The position numbers and the translations under genes are program-made. Shown here one piece after another: positions 22,981-35,402 of a stretch of 64,000 nt of DNA (its first letter is position 1; every line of letters starts with the position of its first letter). The stretch is from Beverwykella pulmonaria (lineage: Eukaryota > Ascomycota > Dothideomycetes > Pleosporales > Melanommataceae), in NCBI GenBank assembly GCA_001599595.1, contig BCHH01000009.1, positions 2,318,487-2,382,486 of the forward strand, read 5' to 3'. The notes beneath the pieces were generated by a model. That model was not told the DNA's origin and did no database searches. It worked only from the letters and a program-made list of their open reading frames with translations.

Positions 22981-23694
22981 GGTCTTGTGATTGGGGGAAG
23001 AGAAGCGGGGCGGCCGTTATGTTTGTGAAATTTGGAGTTCAGAGAATGACGGGTTGGATAGCGTTGGCAAGTTACGAGATATCCATGATTGTAGCGTAGC
23101 GTTTGTTTCTTGATTGCGTCTTATATATACTGCGTTGGGTAGAGGTTACAAACGCATTGCGATTGAGCGGTGGAATTGAAATGCGTTTAAAATTGTCTAA
23201 TATATCTGTCTGTCTCTGCCGGATGTTGTGTCAACGGAACGCTATCTGGATCGACCCGGAAGGAGGAATAATGGGTATCATACAACGCAGCGTATCAATG
23301 TATCCGATCCCCGTCCAGCAGTCCAGCAGTCCACTATGCCATCATGAACTGGACTTCAACAACCGTATCTCCAATGGTAATCTCTTTCGGCAGGTCAGTT
23401 CCATGCTTTGTATGCTATCTGGTCGTATGCACTTCGACCTCCTTCCTATTTGGACAAGCATTCGCGATGCAACCATATGGGAGTGCCATGGATAGTGTGT
23501 GGAGTCGAGAGCTTGTGTATGTTCCAAAAGGTCAACCTGGAACTTGTCTTGACCGACTAGGCATTATCTGACCCCCGTTACTCGGTTGAAGCGAGGAGTG
23601 TGGCTTGCAGCATACCGGAGGTTGTAGGTATGCATTTATATCTCCCAAGTAGCCATTCTCCTCTTGTCTTGTCTTCTCATATCACTTCTGTCCT
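22981..23694. other. Convergent intergenic region
   Basis: 714 bp between two converging stop codons; no supported gene or repeat. Confidence 0.5.
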
Positions 23695-25473
23695 TCATCT
23701 TATCATGCGGAACAAATGCCCCTCGGTACTGAAAACCCAGCGATCCAAACTCGCCATATCCACGTTGCTGAAAGTCAGATACAAATACTTGAGCGTCTCC
23801 GCCGCCCAAAAACTCTCCTGTTCATCGATCCACCTCTTCTCTCCATCGCCCGGCCACTCTCCAGCCCTTGGCCTGAAAACATCTGACAATTGTGCATAGC
23901 CATATGGTGCTTTGCAGTGCTTCTCTATAGCGGAGAAGGCCTCCCATGCCCATGAGCGGTAGCGTGGGTCGCCAGTAATGCGCCATGCATAAAATACAGA
24001 TTCAACGTACTCGGGACGTCCTTTGTATTTTGGGTCCGTGGACCAAAAGCCATTCTTCTTCCACTCGTCCTTCTGTCGGTCGGTTTGGGGCGTATGAATG
24101 GGATCGTCATATGCAAACTTTGGGATCCATGACCACGCTTCAGGGCCGATCTTGGATGGCGTGGAAGTGTACGTGTGATGGCATCCTTCCAGCAAGGCCA
24201 AGGCAAACGTCCGGAGATAGGGGTCGTTGTAGAATTTGGAGCCGAGCAGTATAGTACCCGGTGCGAAACACGCGAGATGTCCTTGTCGGTTGATATACCA
24301 TTCCGCGTCCTGGCGGCCAATGAAGAGATGCTGCATGGTGTGAGCTGGGGCGGATGCAGAGCGGCTTGCGAGATGTTCCCGGAGCGAGTAGGCGGCGTCC
24401 AAGAACCTTTTCTTGTAGTCGCCAAGATATTTCTCCGAAGGAGGGGCAAGGAGTGTCATTTTGACTAGATATTCATAGTACGAATCGTGCCCGCCGTCCC
24501 AGTGCCGTTGACGGCCTACAGGTTCGCCGGTTACGATATCAATCGGAGCGTCAACCATTCCTTTCCAGGGTGTGATCCACTTGTTCCACACAAGCGGTGC
24601 CCAGGCTAGGGTGGAATTTTTCGCATAGATGGGGTTGCCAGTGAGGCGCGTGAGAACTCGGTGCTCAAGGATAGAAGAGCCAGCCCGGGCAGGTCCGACC
24701 ACAGGATGTGTGAAGCGTGGTTGGTCGGGGTGCTTCATATAAAAGGATGGAGGGTCCGGAACGCCCTCTGCCGTGGTGAAGTTTACGCGGGGCCATGGCA
24801 TACCCGTTGGCGTGTCGTATGCGGGTGCGAGGGAGTTCGCCAGAGCAACGGCTTGTTGGAGGAGCATGTCGCGCGCTTCCGAGGGGATAATGTCCTTGGG
24901 TATCATGCCGGCGTCGGAGAGGTCTACGAGAGATAGCAGTCCACCCAAATACCGAATGGTCGTCTCAAATGGGTCGACGAGATCCCTGGATGTTGTGAAG
25001 TCGATTGCGACTATATGCTCGATGGAGAGCGCCAACTCGTCCCACAAACCCATGAGGGCAAGCGTCGTGGCTGAGTCCACAATAAACGCTCCCCACCCGT
25101 TCCGCGTTGTCGAGTTGCCCCCAGACACGGGCTTTATATCGTCATATCCCCAAGCATTCTCCCGGTATCTCCAAAAGGTGTATTTCATTGCGCTGCGCAC
25201 TTTGGCTGCCTTCTCTTCGTCTGCCGCATCCGTTTCATTCTGCCAATCTGCATATTGTATCCGTGCGCCGAATTCGGGTACCCTCGAGTTGCGAATGGTC
25301 GGGTTTGAGAACTCCTTGATCAACAGGTAGAGGGTGATGACGAGAACGGCGGCGAGCAGCTTGAACGATGACTCTGGATTCTTCTGGAATTTCGATTTGC
25401 CCCAGCGGCGGAAGCCAGGCATTATGAGAGGCGGAGGCGCGGGTCGCCGCAGTATTGGGGCCGTCGAAGTCAT
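23695..25473 (-). CDS. GH47 alpha-1,2-mannosidase, type II membrane protein
   Basis: A single exon encodes 592 aa. A basic N-terminus is followed by one membrane segment (about residues 39-52), then the (alpha/alpha)7 catalytic domain. Family landmarks in order: GWGAFIVDSATTLALMG, FETTIRYLGGLLS, the GHLACFAPG loop, RPEYVESVFYAWR with the catalytic acid region, and ESFWAAETLKYLYLTFS. Class I mannosidases trim mannose from N-glycans in the ER/Golgi, or mark glycoproteins for ER-associated degradation. Which role applies cannot be decided here. The start is the first Met of the open frame; a second Met at residue 18 is possible. Confidence 0.93.
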   Translation of the reverse strand: MTSTAPILRRPAPPPLIMPGFRRWGKSKFQKNPESSFKLLAAVLVITLYLLIKEFSNPTIRNSRVPEFGARIQYADWQNETDAADEEKAAKVRSAMKYTFWRYRENAWGYDDIKPVSGGNSTTRNGWGAFIVDSATTLALMGLWDELALSIEHIVAIDFTTSRDLVDPFETTIRYLGGLLSLVDLSDAGMIPKDIIPSEARDMLLQQAVALANSLAPAYDTPTGMPWPRVNFTTAEGVPDPPSFYMKHPDQPRFTHPVVGPARAGSSILEHRVLTRLTGNPIYAKNSTLAWAPLVWNKWITPWKGMVDAPIDIVTGEPVGRQRHWDGGHDSYYEYLVKMTLLAPPSEKYLGDYKKRFLDAAYSLREHLASRSASAPAHTMQHLFIGRQDAEWYINRQGHLACFAPGTILLGSKFYNDPYLRTFALALLEGCHHTYTSTPSKIGPEAWSWIPKFAYDDPIHTPQTDRQKDEWKKNGFWSTDPKYKGRPEYVESVFYAWRITGDPRYRSWAWEAFSAIEKHCKAPYGYAQLSDVFRPRAGEWPGDGEKRWIDEQESFWAAETLKYLYLTFSNVDMASLDRWVFSTEGHLFRMIR

Positions 25474-25686
25474 ATGAATGAGGACACCATGGGGGTTGGA
25501 GATGGCGGAGGTCTTGCGGCGCCGGGGAAAGCTCCGAGGCCTATTTTGTCATTGCGCTGTACGGACATGCGAGGCGCGAATTTGGACGTCGGATCGGCTT
25601 CCCAATGAATCAGGCGCCAGGGGAAGGTTATAAAGACTGACACGGCGTGGCGCGAGAGATCTGTTGTTAGGAGTCCCGAAATGAAG

Positions 25687-25878
25687 TTATTTGGCACTCT
25701 TGGCGTGTTCCACCCACTCTTCCCGAGCCGAATCCTGAGCTTCAACCAGCCACCAATTGTACCAAATCTGGAGAGAGGTCAGAACGATCAGAACAGCTCC
25801 GGATACCCCAACTGTAGCTGCCGGTGACTTTCCCCGTCCTCGCCATCCCCATAGGACAGGCTCGAAGGCATTTGTCAT
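25687..25878 (-). CDS. Small single-pass membrane protein (63 aa)
   Basis: An intronless frame starting at ATG 25878 encodes a basic N-terminus (GWRGRGKS), one membrane segment (about residues 21-40) and an amphipathic C-terminus (EAQDSAREEWVEHAK). The size and pattern resemble mitochondrial inner-membrane accessory proteins, but no named family was recognised. It is divergent from the next small gene with only 35 bp between start codons, which supports both being real. It could also be spurious, being short. Confidence 0.5.
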   Translation of the reverse strand: MTNAFEPVLWGWRGRGKSPAATVGVSGAVLIVLTSLQIWYNWWLVEAQDSAREEWVEHAKSAK

Positions 25879-25913
25879 TAAATTCCTACTGGTTCGTCGC
25901 AACTACTACTAGC

Positions 25914-26170
25914 ATGGGTGTTTGGCAGTATGTACGCCCTCAACCCATTAGACTTGGCTATTAATCCCCTTGATTCACAGGTGGTACAAGGGAATCAACC
26001 CAAAGACACGCATGTTCATCGGTGTTGGCATCGTGGCCTACGCGGGCCTGGGGATGTTCCTAACCGATAAGGCGGAGGAGAAATTCGGACTCGTGCCCAC
26101 AGAACAAGATAGAGAAGAGCTGAGGAAAGTGATGCCGAAGATCACGACCATCGAAAAGCCACCGAAATGA
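25914..26170 (+). CDS. Small conserved-type membrane protein (67 aa)
   Basis: Two exons, 25914-25927 and 25981-26170, joined over a 53 nt intron, encode 67 aa starting MGVWQWYKG. One membrane segment lies at about residues 17-33 (MFIGVGIVAYAGLGMFL), followed by a charged tail with VPTEQDREEL. The tiny first exon joined by a canonical intron argues for a real gene. The pattern suggests a small organelle-membrane protein; the function is unknown. Confidence 0.68.
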
Positions 26171-27890
26171 TATGAGGAACTCTATCGCGTTGCCATTGGG
26201 ATCGATGCGAGAGCCTGAGGCTACATACCCCATTTCTGGTTATAGGCTGAAAAGCCTCCACAGCTTATCTTCAAACCTGCCAGAGCTTTCCCATAAAAGA
26301 ACAACCGCTAAGACGAATTCAATGTGCGAATACAACATTGCGCATACACAAACGACTTCAAGATGTCAATCTCCAGATTCACGCCGTGCATTTCTTCACA
26401 ACGGTCGCAGGTGATCTTAACTAGTCGTTTGTACGCTTGTTGTCATTTACTTCTTAATTTCCCTACTGCACTTCAGAACCACTTCTTGGGCCTCCTTCAC
26501 TTCACCGATTCCGCAAACCCAAGTTCATCGAATTTTCATTACAGCAGAGTCTCAAACTTCGACTTTCTGCAGCATGTCTCTAAGTACAATCGCTGAAGGT
26601 GGGCTCCGACTCACTTCCTACATACCATCTTCGCCTCTTCACAGTCAATAATTGACACAGTACGGATCTATTGTCCAATGTAATCTCCCCTCTTCTGACC
26701 GGCTCAGACCTCGCCCAACATGGTCGCCCCAGACTGCAGTGCCAAAACCTCTACACTGGTCAGCGACGCACTACCCGACGTCCCATCCTGGTGCGCCATC
26801 AGCTCCCTTACCCCTCCAATGGTTTTCTGGACCCCCGCCACATCTGTCGGTTTCGGTCGTGCCGCAAACAAACTACAACGCTATTGCCACACCGATCACA
26901 TCCAAAGATGGGGAGACTGTCTGGTGTATCCCAACGTACCCCACGGGAGGGATCATTACGCCGCGTGGGATTGCATTGTGAGCCTGCATATAAGAGTCGA
27001 GGATTCGCGGGAGAACCGCGAGAAAGTGGCTTATTTGGGGAAAGGGCACATTCTCCCTTATCGTAGAGAAGGAGGGGAACGTACGGGAGGGGTGGTAATA
27101 GGGATGAAGGGTATGATCCTGTTGGTACTCTTGCTAGAGGGGTTGGTGATGGAGATTTTATAATCAAAGCATCACGTAGGTTTGGATTTGCATAGTTTCG
27201 AAGTCATTGGGCGAGTTTTAAGAGCACGAGTTGGAGGGAAGTGGGCGCCTCAAGAGGGAAAATCGAAACTAGTGCTTGGACGAGATGAGACGACCAATGG
27301 GTCTAAGATGGATTGGCTGTTAAACGCTTCTGGTGCACCCAGTGCAACAGCGTGAAGTCCACTGAAATATTCCTCCACACTCTACCCAAGAATCTGTAAG
27401 TGCTGAAAACACCTAATCGGAGCAGAGACATCGGCCTATGATCTCTGATACCCTTTGTTCTAGCTCGGCACACTTGGCTGTGTAGGTGAAGGCTCTCCTG
27501 AGTCCCGTGCATGAACTCTAATGGATCTCCGGCACGCACAATTTCCACATCTGATAAACAATAATCATCGTCGATATCAAACAGATGCCAAATAGTTCTT
27601 AACCTATACGCAATAATAGACGCTCACGAAATGCCGGATATGGAAGCCTCCCCGCCAAGCACACATATCCTGACGTCGGTGTGCATGGCGGCGTGTGATC
27701 GGTTAGATCTACGCACGGACCCTCCCACTTTCAGCCACTCACGCTTGCCCAAGCTCCAAACAGTTGAGAAGGACATCAAAAGGGCCTGGACTCGACCGCC
27801 GGCGCATTTGTTCGCTTCTCTCATTCACTCCTCGTTTCTCCTTCTCACTGCCATTTCTCCATCCTCTCGTTTTTTTGCTCATCACGCGCG
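26171..27890. other. Long intergenic stretch, possible small unrecognised gene at 26720-27163
   Basis: 1.7 kb without a confident gene. A plus-strand frame from an ATG at 26720 is open for 147 codons and is Cys/Trp-containing at first, but two other frames are also open across the same bases and no motif or splice site decides between them. The last 250 bp are CT-rich and are likely the pns1 promoter and leader. Confidence 0.35.
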
Positions 27891-29728
27891 ATGGCCACCC
27901 GAGGCGAAGCAAACGACTACTACAACAGCGCGCCACAACAGCAGGGATACGATAATGGATCCCAGATGAGTGCACAGCCAAAGTATGCGCCACAGCAACA
28001 GCAGCCGCCACAGTACCAGACGTATGCGCCGCCTCAGGGCGCTCCGAATGGACAGGGATATGAACAATCAGGTTATGGGAACGGAGGGGAGAAACCCACG
28101 TTCGAGCAGGTGTTCAAGATTCCCAAACCCAAATATAATGACATTTGGGCTGGTGTGCTCTTTATCGCGGTATTTCTGGGGTATGCGGCTGTGAGTGGGA
28201 TTGCGATTCAGGGATACGGTGAGCGCTCAATCAAAGGGCACGTGAATTGAAGATTCGAGCAGTGGGCTGATCTTGGAGTACAGCAAAAACATTTTCGTTC
28301 AATGGCGGCGGCATCTACGGCAGTCCAAATGACTTTGGACTCTCGACGAATACCATCGTGCTGTTTGCTTTTGTGCTGGTGGTTGCGATTGTGCTGAGCT
28401 ATGCGTATATGTGGGCAGCCAGGAAGTTTACGAAGCAGTTCATCTGGATCACGGTATGCACTCTACGTTTGCGTTGGGACATCCTCTTCGCCTCTATTCT
28501 TTTGCTAACGTGGTTTTCATTAGGGCATCCTCAATATCCTCTTCGGGTTGGCGACTGCCATATACATGCTCTCGCGGAAATACTGGTCTGGAGGAATCAT
28601 CTTTCTGCTCTTCTCGGTATTCGCCATCATATGCTTTGTCTCATGGATCCCCCGAATCCCCTTCTCAGTACTCATGCTGCAGACCAGCATCGACGTTTCG
28701 AAGAAGTACGGCCATGTGTACCTCGTTTCGTTCATGGGAGGAATCCTAGCTGCTGCCTTCGGTGCATGGTATTCGGTCACATTGGTCGCCATATACGTCA
28801 AATACGAGCCGGGGAATAACCCAGCGTGTAGTGCGGGAGTGGGTGGATGCAGTAGTGCGGAGGTCATTGGACTGCTTGTCTTTGTGACGTTTGCCATGTA
28901 TTGGGTTTCAGAGTAGGCGTCCCCACGTTCTGCCTCCTGCTCGAATGCTAACGTGAGTTAGATGGCTGAAGAATACCATCCATGTCACAATCTCCGGCGT
29001 GTACGGTTCGTGGTACTTCTGCGGGAACAACTTTCCCAAGGGTGCGACTCGTGGCGCCTTCAAGCGCTCCATGACTTATAGCTTCGGCAGTATCAGCCTG
29101 GGAAGCTTGATTGTGGCCATCATCAACTTCCTGCGCCAGCTATGTTCGGTCGCGCAGCGTTCTGCACAGCAAGATGGCAATATCATCGGGACCATCCTGT
29201 TCTGCTGCCTGGGATGTCTGATCGGTATCCTCGACTGGGCGGTGACGTTTTTGAACCGATATGCGTTTTCGCACATTGCCCTGTACGGCAAGTCGTACAT
29301 CGAGGCCGCGAAGGACACCTGGAAGTGAGTGGCATATGTCCTGACGGCAAAAAAACCAATCTAACAGTTCCAGAATGATTAAAGACCGTGGCATCGACGC
29401 TCTCGTAAACGAGTGCCTCATCGGCCCCGTCCTCACCATGGGCGCGACGTTCATCGCCTACGCATGCGCCCTCCTAGCTTACTGCTATCTTATCTTCACG
29501 TCGCCGGCCTACAACTCAACGGGATCCTACACGCCTGTCGTCGTTGCATTTGCATTCGTCATCGGCCTGCAGATCTGTCACATCTTCACCACGCCGCTGA
29601 GCAGCGGCATCGACACCATTTTTGTTGCCATGGCGTGGGATCCAGAGGTGTTGATGCGAGACCATCCAGATTTGTACCACCAGATGGTAGCCGTGTATCC
29701 GCATGTCCAGCAGGCGATTCATGCATGA
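27891..29728 (+). CDS. pns1: Choline transporter-like protein (CTL/Pns1)
   Basis: Five exons, 27891-28218, 28284-28453, 28524-28912, 28962-29324 and 29374-29728, encode 534 aa; introns are 49-70 nt. A Gln/Pro/Tyr-rich cytosolic N-terminus (residues 1-80) is followed by about ten membrane segments. Family features include the GGGIYGS loop, an extracellular Cys loop (NPACSAGVGGC), SGVYGSWYFCG and the conserved C-terminal block VNECLIGPVLTMG. These plasma-membrane proteins resemble choline transporters; yeast Pns1 has no proven choline transport. The CT-rich leader suggests strong expression. Confidence 0.92.
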
Positions 29729-30785
29729 ACGGTCGAGGGAAAGCGGGACGGTGGAGTCGCATGGAACTTACGATGGTTAGCGGCCGTACGCACACCCTGT
29801 CGATACAGCAGTAGTATTTATTCATTGGCGATCGCCGCCCGCAAATGCACACGAAACGTCGCGGCTTAGAAATTTTCGCCCACGCATCCAGGCCGCGCGA
29901 GTCGTGCGAGGATGTTTCTTTTCGCAACTTAGCCCGGCGGCCGCCTTGGCGTGGTCTAACGGGCGGGAGCTATCCACGGCTATGACGTGGGATTATCGTG
30001 CTGCGGAAGCGAAGCTTGCTAGAGCTTTCCTTCATCATGTTGCTCTGGTATAGAATAAATTGCATCATCGCCTGTTTGCAGACGGCTCGACCTGGTCCAC
30101 GGCCGGCAGTAGACAAAGTAGACAGGACGTCGGGCAGCATCGCTGCGGCATTAATCAATCGCTCTGTTCCTGTATCGCAGGCTCGTCCGGGTGGGTGGGG
30201 TGCGCTACCAGATGGCGAAGACCTAAAAACGCTCCCTCGTCGTGCTCCCACGCTTCGAAAGCCAGCATTCTCGTTGCTTTTGCTTCAGTCACAAGGCTCA
30301 CTTCTCGAGCTGTTCGTGCTCGTGGCGTCCAATTAGACGTCCTGGTCAGTCGTCACCGCCTTCTGCGGGGTTCTTGTTTTCCTCGCCAGCTCACCTCAAC
30401 CCCCAACACTCGCCTGCTTTCGCCCTGCAACTTGCTAGCTACGACACCTCACGCACGTTGGAGTCCTCGCCGCACACCGCAACAAGATCCTTGCTCAGAC
30501 CAGGTAAGCCTCACATTTCTCGCCATAGTTCCCAACGCTCGCCTCTCCGACCGCTCCTTCACGTTTGCTTTGTGCCCCGCCAAAGCTTCTTTCCTCTCTA
30601 CCCCTCCCCTCACTACAAAAGGAAATTTCTCCACATACACCTTCCTTCTCTCCTTCACCGCACCCTCAATCCACACATTCTCTCAATTGACGCCCTGTTC
30701 CTAGTCCTAGCCTCACCTGCTCTTACCCTCAACTTAGCCCTACACCAATACCTACGCCCTACGCCAACACCGACGACACATCACC
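29729..30785. promoter_or_regulatory. Promoter and leader of mannitol-1-phosphate dehydrogenase
   Basis: 1.06 kb upstream of a highly codon-biased gene. From about 30340 the plus strand is pyrimidine-rich (long CT stretches), as in strong fungal promoters. A GTAAGC donor at about 30504 and later acceptors near 30703-30737 suggest a 5' UTR intron. This is inference. Confidence 0.4.
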
Positions 30786-31979
30786 ATGCCCTACGAGAAG
30801 AAAGCAGTTCACTTCGGCGGCGGCAACATCGGTCGTGGCTTCGTCGCCGAGTTCCTGCACAACTCGGGCTATGAAGTCGTCTTCGTCGACGTCATGGACT
30901 CCATCATCGACGCCCTCCAGAAGACGTCCCATTACACCGTCACCGAGATTGGCGAGGACGGCGAGCGGACCTTCAACATCGACCACTACCGCGCCATCAA
31001 CAGCAAGTACGAGATGGAAAAGGTCGTCGACGAGATTGCCACCGCCGACGTCGTCACCTGCGCTGTTGGCCCCAACATCCTCCGATTCGTCGCCGAGCCT
31101 GTCGCCAAGGCCATTGAGAAGCGGACGCTCGACTACCCACTGGCCGTCATCGCTTGCGAGAACGCAATCAACGCTACCACGACATGGAAGGGCTTCATCG
31201 AGAAGTACATCGAGGACAAGCTCAACAAGGACACGCTCAAGGACATCGAGAAGCGTGCCCGCTACGCCAATTCAGCCATCGACCGTATTGTGCCCCAGCA
31301 GGACCCCGATGCCGGCCTGAACGTCAAGATCGAGAAGTTCTACGAGTGGTGCGTCGAGCAGAAGCCGTTCGAGAACGGCGGCAGGAAGCCCGATATCAAG
31401 GGCGTCCACTACGTCGATGACCTCCAGCCCTACATTGAACGCAAGCTCTTCACTGTCAACACTTCCCACGCGACCGCCGCATACTACGGACACAACCGTG
31501 GAAAGGAGTTCATCCACGAAGCGCTTCACGACAAAGAGATCCATGACATCGTCCGCGATGTCGTCAAGGAGACCGCCCACCTCATTGTCAACAAGCACGA
31601 CCACATCACCGTGGAAGAGCAGGACGAGTACGTGGAGAGCATCATCACACGTATTTCCAATCCCGCTCTCAAGGACAACGTCGAGCGTGTCGGCCGCGCC
31701 CCCCTGCGCAAGCTGTCCCGCAACGAGCGCTTCATCGGCCCCGCCGCCCATCTTGTCGAGCGCGGCGACAAGGTCGATGCCCTTCTCGCCGCCATCGAGG
31801 TTGCACTCAAGTTCCAGAACGTCGAGGGCGACGACGAGTCATTCGAGCTCGCCAAGATCCTCAAGGAGAACAGCGCTGAGGACGCCACGACCAAGATCAC
31901 TGGACTTGACAAGTCACATGGCCTCTACGATATGGTTGTTCCCATTGTTAAGAAGGTCCAGGGCAGCTCTTCTTTGTAA
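30786..31979 (+). CDS. mpd1: Mannitol-1-phosphate 5-dehydrogenase
   Basis: A single exon encodes 397 aa. The N-terminal Rossmann motif [11 protein letters not shown] and the downstream [10 protein letters not shown] and [12 protein letters not shown] blocks identify the polyol-specific long-chain dehydrogenase family, M1PDH type, at normal length. It interconverts fructose-6-phosphate and mannitol-1-phosphate with NAD(H) and is the entry step of mannitol synthesis, which stores carbon and counters oxidative and osmotic stress. Codon use is strongly biased to C-ending codons, a sign of high expression, in contrast to its neighbours. Confidence 0.95.
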   Translation: MPYEKKAVHFGGGNIGRGFVAEFLHNSGYEVVFVDVMDSIIDALQKTSHYTVTEIGEDGERTFNIDHYRAINSKYEMEKVVDEIATADVVTCAVGPNILRFVAEPVAKAIEKRTLDYPLAVIACENAINATTTWKGFIEKYIEDKLNKDTLKDIEKRARYANSAIDRIVPQQDPDAGLNVKIEKFYEWCVEQKPFENGGRKPDIKGVHYVDDLQPYIERKLFTVNTSHATAAYYGHNRGKEFIHEALHDKEIHDIVRDVVKETAHLIVNKHDHITVEEQDEYVESIITRISNPALKDNVERVGRAPLRKLSRNERFIGPAAHLVERGDKVDALLAAIEVALKFQNVEGDDESFELAKILKENSAEDATTKITGLDKSHGLYDMVVPIVKKVQGSSSL

Positions 31980-33889
31980 GAATATGGGGAGCCAGAGTAT
32001 TCGATCGAACTTTGTTTGGGAAAGCCAAGGGAACAGGGGATTAGGTGAGAGGATTTACCGGCAATGAAAACGGATTGGTGGCACGGCCTCGGAGGTTTTC
32101 GGGGTATGGTGGCCCTGTGTCTAGATAAAAGCCAGCTTCATATGAGAAATGTTTCATGCTTTCTACTGCAATTCTGTGGTATATCCCTCAGTTTATTTAT
32201 ATCAGTGAGTGGAATCCCAAGCAGCACTTATATACCTCACACCCTCGAGTCGGCTGACTGCCCCTTCTGCCTGTCGTTCTCTCACATGGTTTCTCCTATC
32301 ACTTCCAAGTCACATTATGGCTTCTATATTTATAGCCTTCTCTATGCTTGTACCTCACCCGAAACAGGCACTTTGTCATTCTCAAAAGATTTTTCTACCG
32401 AATCGCGAGCAGTTGAGTAGAACCAGGTTGATTTAACTGGTCGAAGCTTGGGAATTATTCCCTGGTCTGCCGGTTCGATTGTCAGGAAGCAGAATGGTGG
32501 AGGAGAAAGTAAGGAGAACGAACGCACTTAAAATGATGTGCATGGGGGAGAATAGATAGAAGTAGGAAGATGTGAGATAGGTTCTATGCTTTGTGGGACA
32601 GCATGTGTGTTGAATAAGACGAAATGGGTCGGGGGTGAGAGTGGTAGTGATTGGGCGCTGGTAGGCGGAGATTGGGTAATTTAATACTCTTCTTCCTCTC
32701 ACTTGTTGATTTCACTTCTTCGCCAACACAAAAATTAAAAGTTGAAGTTTGCTGCAACGAAATCTGAACATTCTCTCACTATGGCGTACGGAGTGTGGAA
32801 CGCCTGGAACTAAAATCAAGATAGGCCTAGAGATATGCGAAAGATGAGTCTACTCTCGTCTTCCCCGTGGACTAACAAATATCAGAACAAAGCGCTCATG
32901 GACTGCGTGATTACTGTTGCCTTGACACACAATCCAAAATCCACTTCCGAGTCACCATAAGGTACATTGCCGGAGTTGCGTGGATTGAAACCATCTGATA
33001 CAACACAAATGGCGACGTAGAGTACTAGTTTCGGTTCTTGTCTATATCATGTGTCGTGGAGCAAAGCCCTTTTGTTTGAGCAACAAAAATTACTGTTCTA
33101 CGATGTCATATTGGTCACATTTTGTGATTTTCTGTTTCACATGTATATGTTAACTAGCACGCAGAATCCGTAGGAGACATAAATTATCTACATGGGGTGA
33201 CATATAGGCTCAATTTTGCATCCAAAGATCATATATTGGAGGCATTGCTACTCTGCTTTGTTTAAAATACATGCTCTAATGGTGCTATAGTGATCTGAAA
33301 GGTTTGGGAGCCGAGAGTATTGAATCTCTCATCATAAGCAACAAGTTTGAAATTGCAGCGGATCTGTAGTATATCCAAAAGTGGTGGCGGAGAATGAGTA
33401 GCCCGCATGAAACTTTAAGCTTGCTAATCGCGATGTAGTTGAGGTCATTATTAGAATGGCCGAGTTCTATTCTTGAATAGCCGATTGTTCCGATGGGTGC
33501 TGTGGGGCTAAAAGTATATGTAATTGGGGTTTCGGACCAGCATTTACGCCCGAAAATGCAGTGGCGACTCCAACGGCAGTGAACTTGATGCCCTTATATA
33601 GCTGGCTACACTACACTTCTACCCTCAATTTTCTAGTGTTGCAGACTAGAATCTGGGGGCGGCGCTACTGAGTAAATTGAACATCGGTGCTGACATCAGG
33701 GGTCAGGGGTGAACCGAATCCTCGTTCGCGCCCACCCAGAGGTCGAAGTGCTTACATCATATTCAGTGGAGTTTGGGTGAGAGTGTGGAAGGATGGGAAG
33801 TATTTAAGAGGGAAGAGAACACCTTACTGCGTTGGGCTCATGCACCCACCTACCTCTTCACCGCACATCTGCGAAGAATCCGCGAGATA
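31980..33889. other. AT-rich gene-free stretch
   Basis: 1.9 kb without a supported gene. Reading frames are short and lack motifs. The last part leads into the degenerate adenylation gene. Confidence 0.45.
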
Positions 33890-35325
33890 CACTACTATGG
33901 CCATGAACGGCCATAAAAATCCCCAACACATACCACATGTCGATGGCTACGGCAAGTCCTAGCTCAAAAACGAAGTCCACGCTCCTGGCTCCCGCCACAT
34001 CTTCCAACTCATCACGCACATAGCTCGCACAGGCTCAGACTGCACCTACGCTTCCATCCCCATCTCCCTAACCGACTTACACTCAGAGACGATTCTTGTT
34101 CATTCGTTCTGGGTTACGCCAGCGGCGCAAATGCATCCTGTGCAAAAGATGGGTTGCAGAGTCGTTTAGTATGGTAGACCATTCGAGACACATGTCCAGA
34201 GCGTAGTAGGGGGCATAAAGAAGAATGATGTGCTCATAGCTAGGTTCCAGAATCGAAGCCTAGATCACGGATGAAGAAGCGGTAGAGTGGAAGAGGGATA
34301 ATAGTTAGGAGGAGGTGCGATATACACCCTGGCTTATTGTGCATTCGTCTGGGACGACAGGGTTCTCAAATCCAATTCAGTATACACACCAGATGATAGT
34401 TTGTTTTGATACAGTGGCGTTGATGCCAGATGCGGATAAGGAGAGTATAATGCAGCATATACCGGGGAGGAGATGGTATAGTCTATTGCTTATCATGATG
34501 CAGATTCCCCTTTTGAATGCACAGTTTACAGGCATGACTGATTCGTTGCGCAGATGATATGGGAGTTGCCAGGCAATATGTTCGCCACCGTTCTTCATCG
34601 AGGCAATGGCTGCAGAGCCGGAGGGCCTACGAACTCTGCGTGGCCTCAACTACATCAGCTTTGCCGGGGCGGCGTTGCCGCGCCCAATAGCATAAAAGCT
34701 GAATTGATTCACACCGGTCCTGCCTGGCATGGGAACAACGTAAGCCTGAATGTACTTCTTGAAAAGAGACGAGGATTGGGAGTATTACACATTTTGCCTA
34801 TCCAATGACATTGAATTCGACCACCTAAACAAGGATATGTACGAGCTTGTTTGGAGAAGAAAACCCGAGCTGGAGCGATGGCAACAGATCTTCCAGATGT
34901 TCCCGGATCGGCGCGAGGTTCAGCGGGCGACGTGTGGGTGCAGCATAAAACGAAACCCGGCGCATGGAAAATGGTCGGGAGGATGGACGATTTGGTCGTG
35001 CTCAGACATGGAAGGAAAATGAATGCTGCGCAAGTCGAGATTGAATTGAGTCAGTGCCCGGGCGTGTCTGGAGTGGTCGTCGGGGGGTCAAAATGGACCA
35101 AGATCCTTTGTGCTGGTCAAGTGGGCGGGAGACAGCATCGATGACAAGATTAAGTTCGATCAGCTGTGGCTGGCAATTTTGAAGGTCAACAAGAAGCATG
35201 TGGAGCCCGTGAGGATGCAAAGGGAACTGGTCTTGTTCACTGTCCCCGAGAAGAAGATAGCGAGGAACATAAAGGGTGAGCCGGCAGCAAAGGCGAGTGC
35301 AGCGCTTTCTGTGGAGATTGAGTGA
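33890..35325 (+). pseudogene. Remnant of NRPS-like adenylate-forming enzyme
   Basis: Fragments of one adenylation domain follow each other in three frames: an N-terminal NPQHIPHVDGYGKS piece ending in a stop (33906-33962), the ATP-binding core PWLIVHSSGTTG with following FSNPI (about 34324-34370), a middle part with LRTLRGLNYISFAGAALP and in-frame stops (about 34620-34690), RDEDWEYYTFC (about 34765), and the C-terminal subdomain with WKMVGRMDDLVVLRHGRKMN (about 34970-35025). Frames switch again before the end (FTVPEKKIARNIKGE, up to 35325). No carrier or reductase domain is seen after it. Stops are not mainly RIP-type, so it decayed by ordinary drift and small indels. Confidence 0.8.
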
Positions 35326-35402
35326 CTGTATTCAAACTATTGATGATGAATCATGAGCCATGACGTTGTCGGTGGAAAAGCGTTTATCATTCAGGCTGAT
35401 CG

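Noticed and set aside
26652..27163. Three overlapping plus-strand frames of 109-147 codons
   Set aside because: No motif, no codon-use signal and no splice site favours any one. Left as a possible small gene only.
31272..31751. Long antisense frame inside mannitol-1-phosphate dehydrogenase
   Set aside because: Shadow of a strongly C-biased coding sequence.
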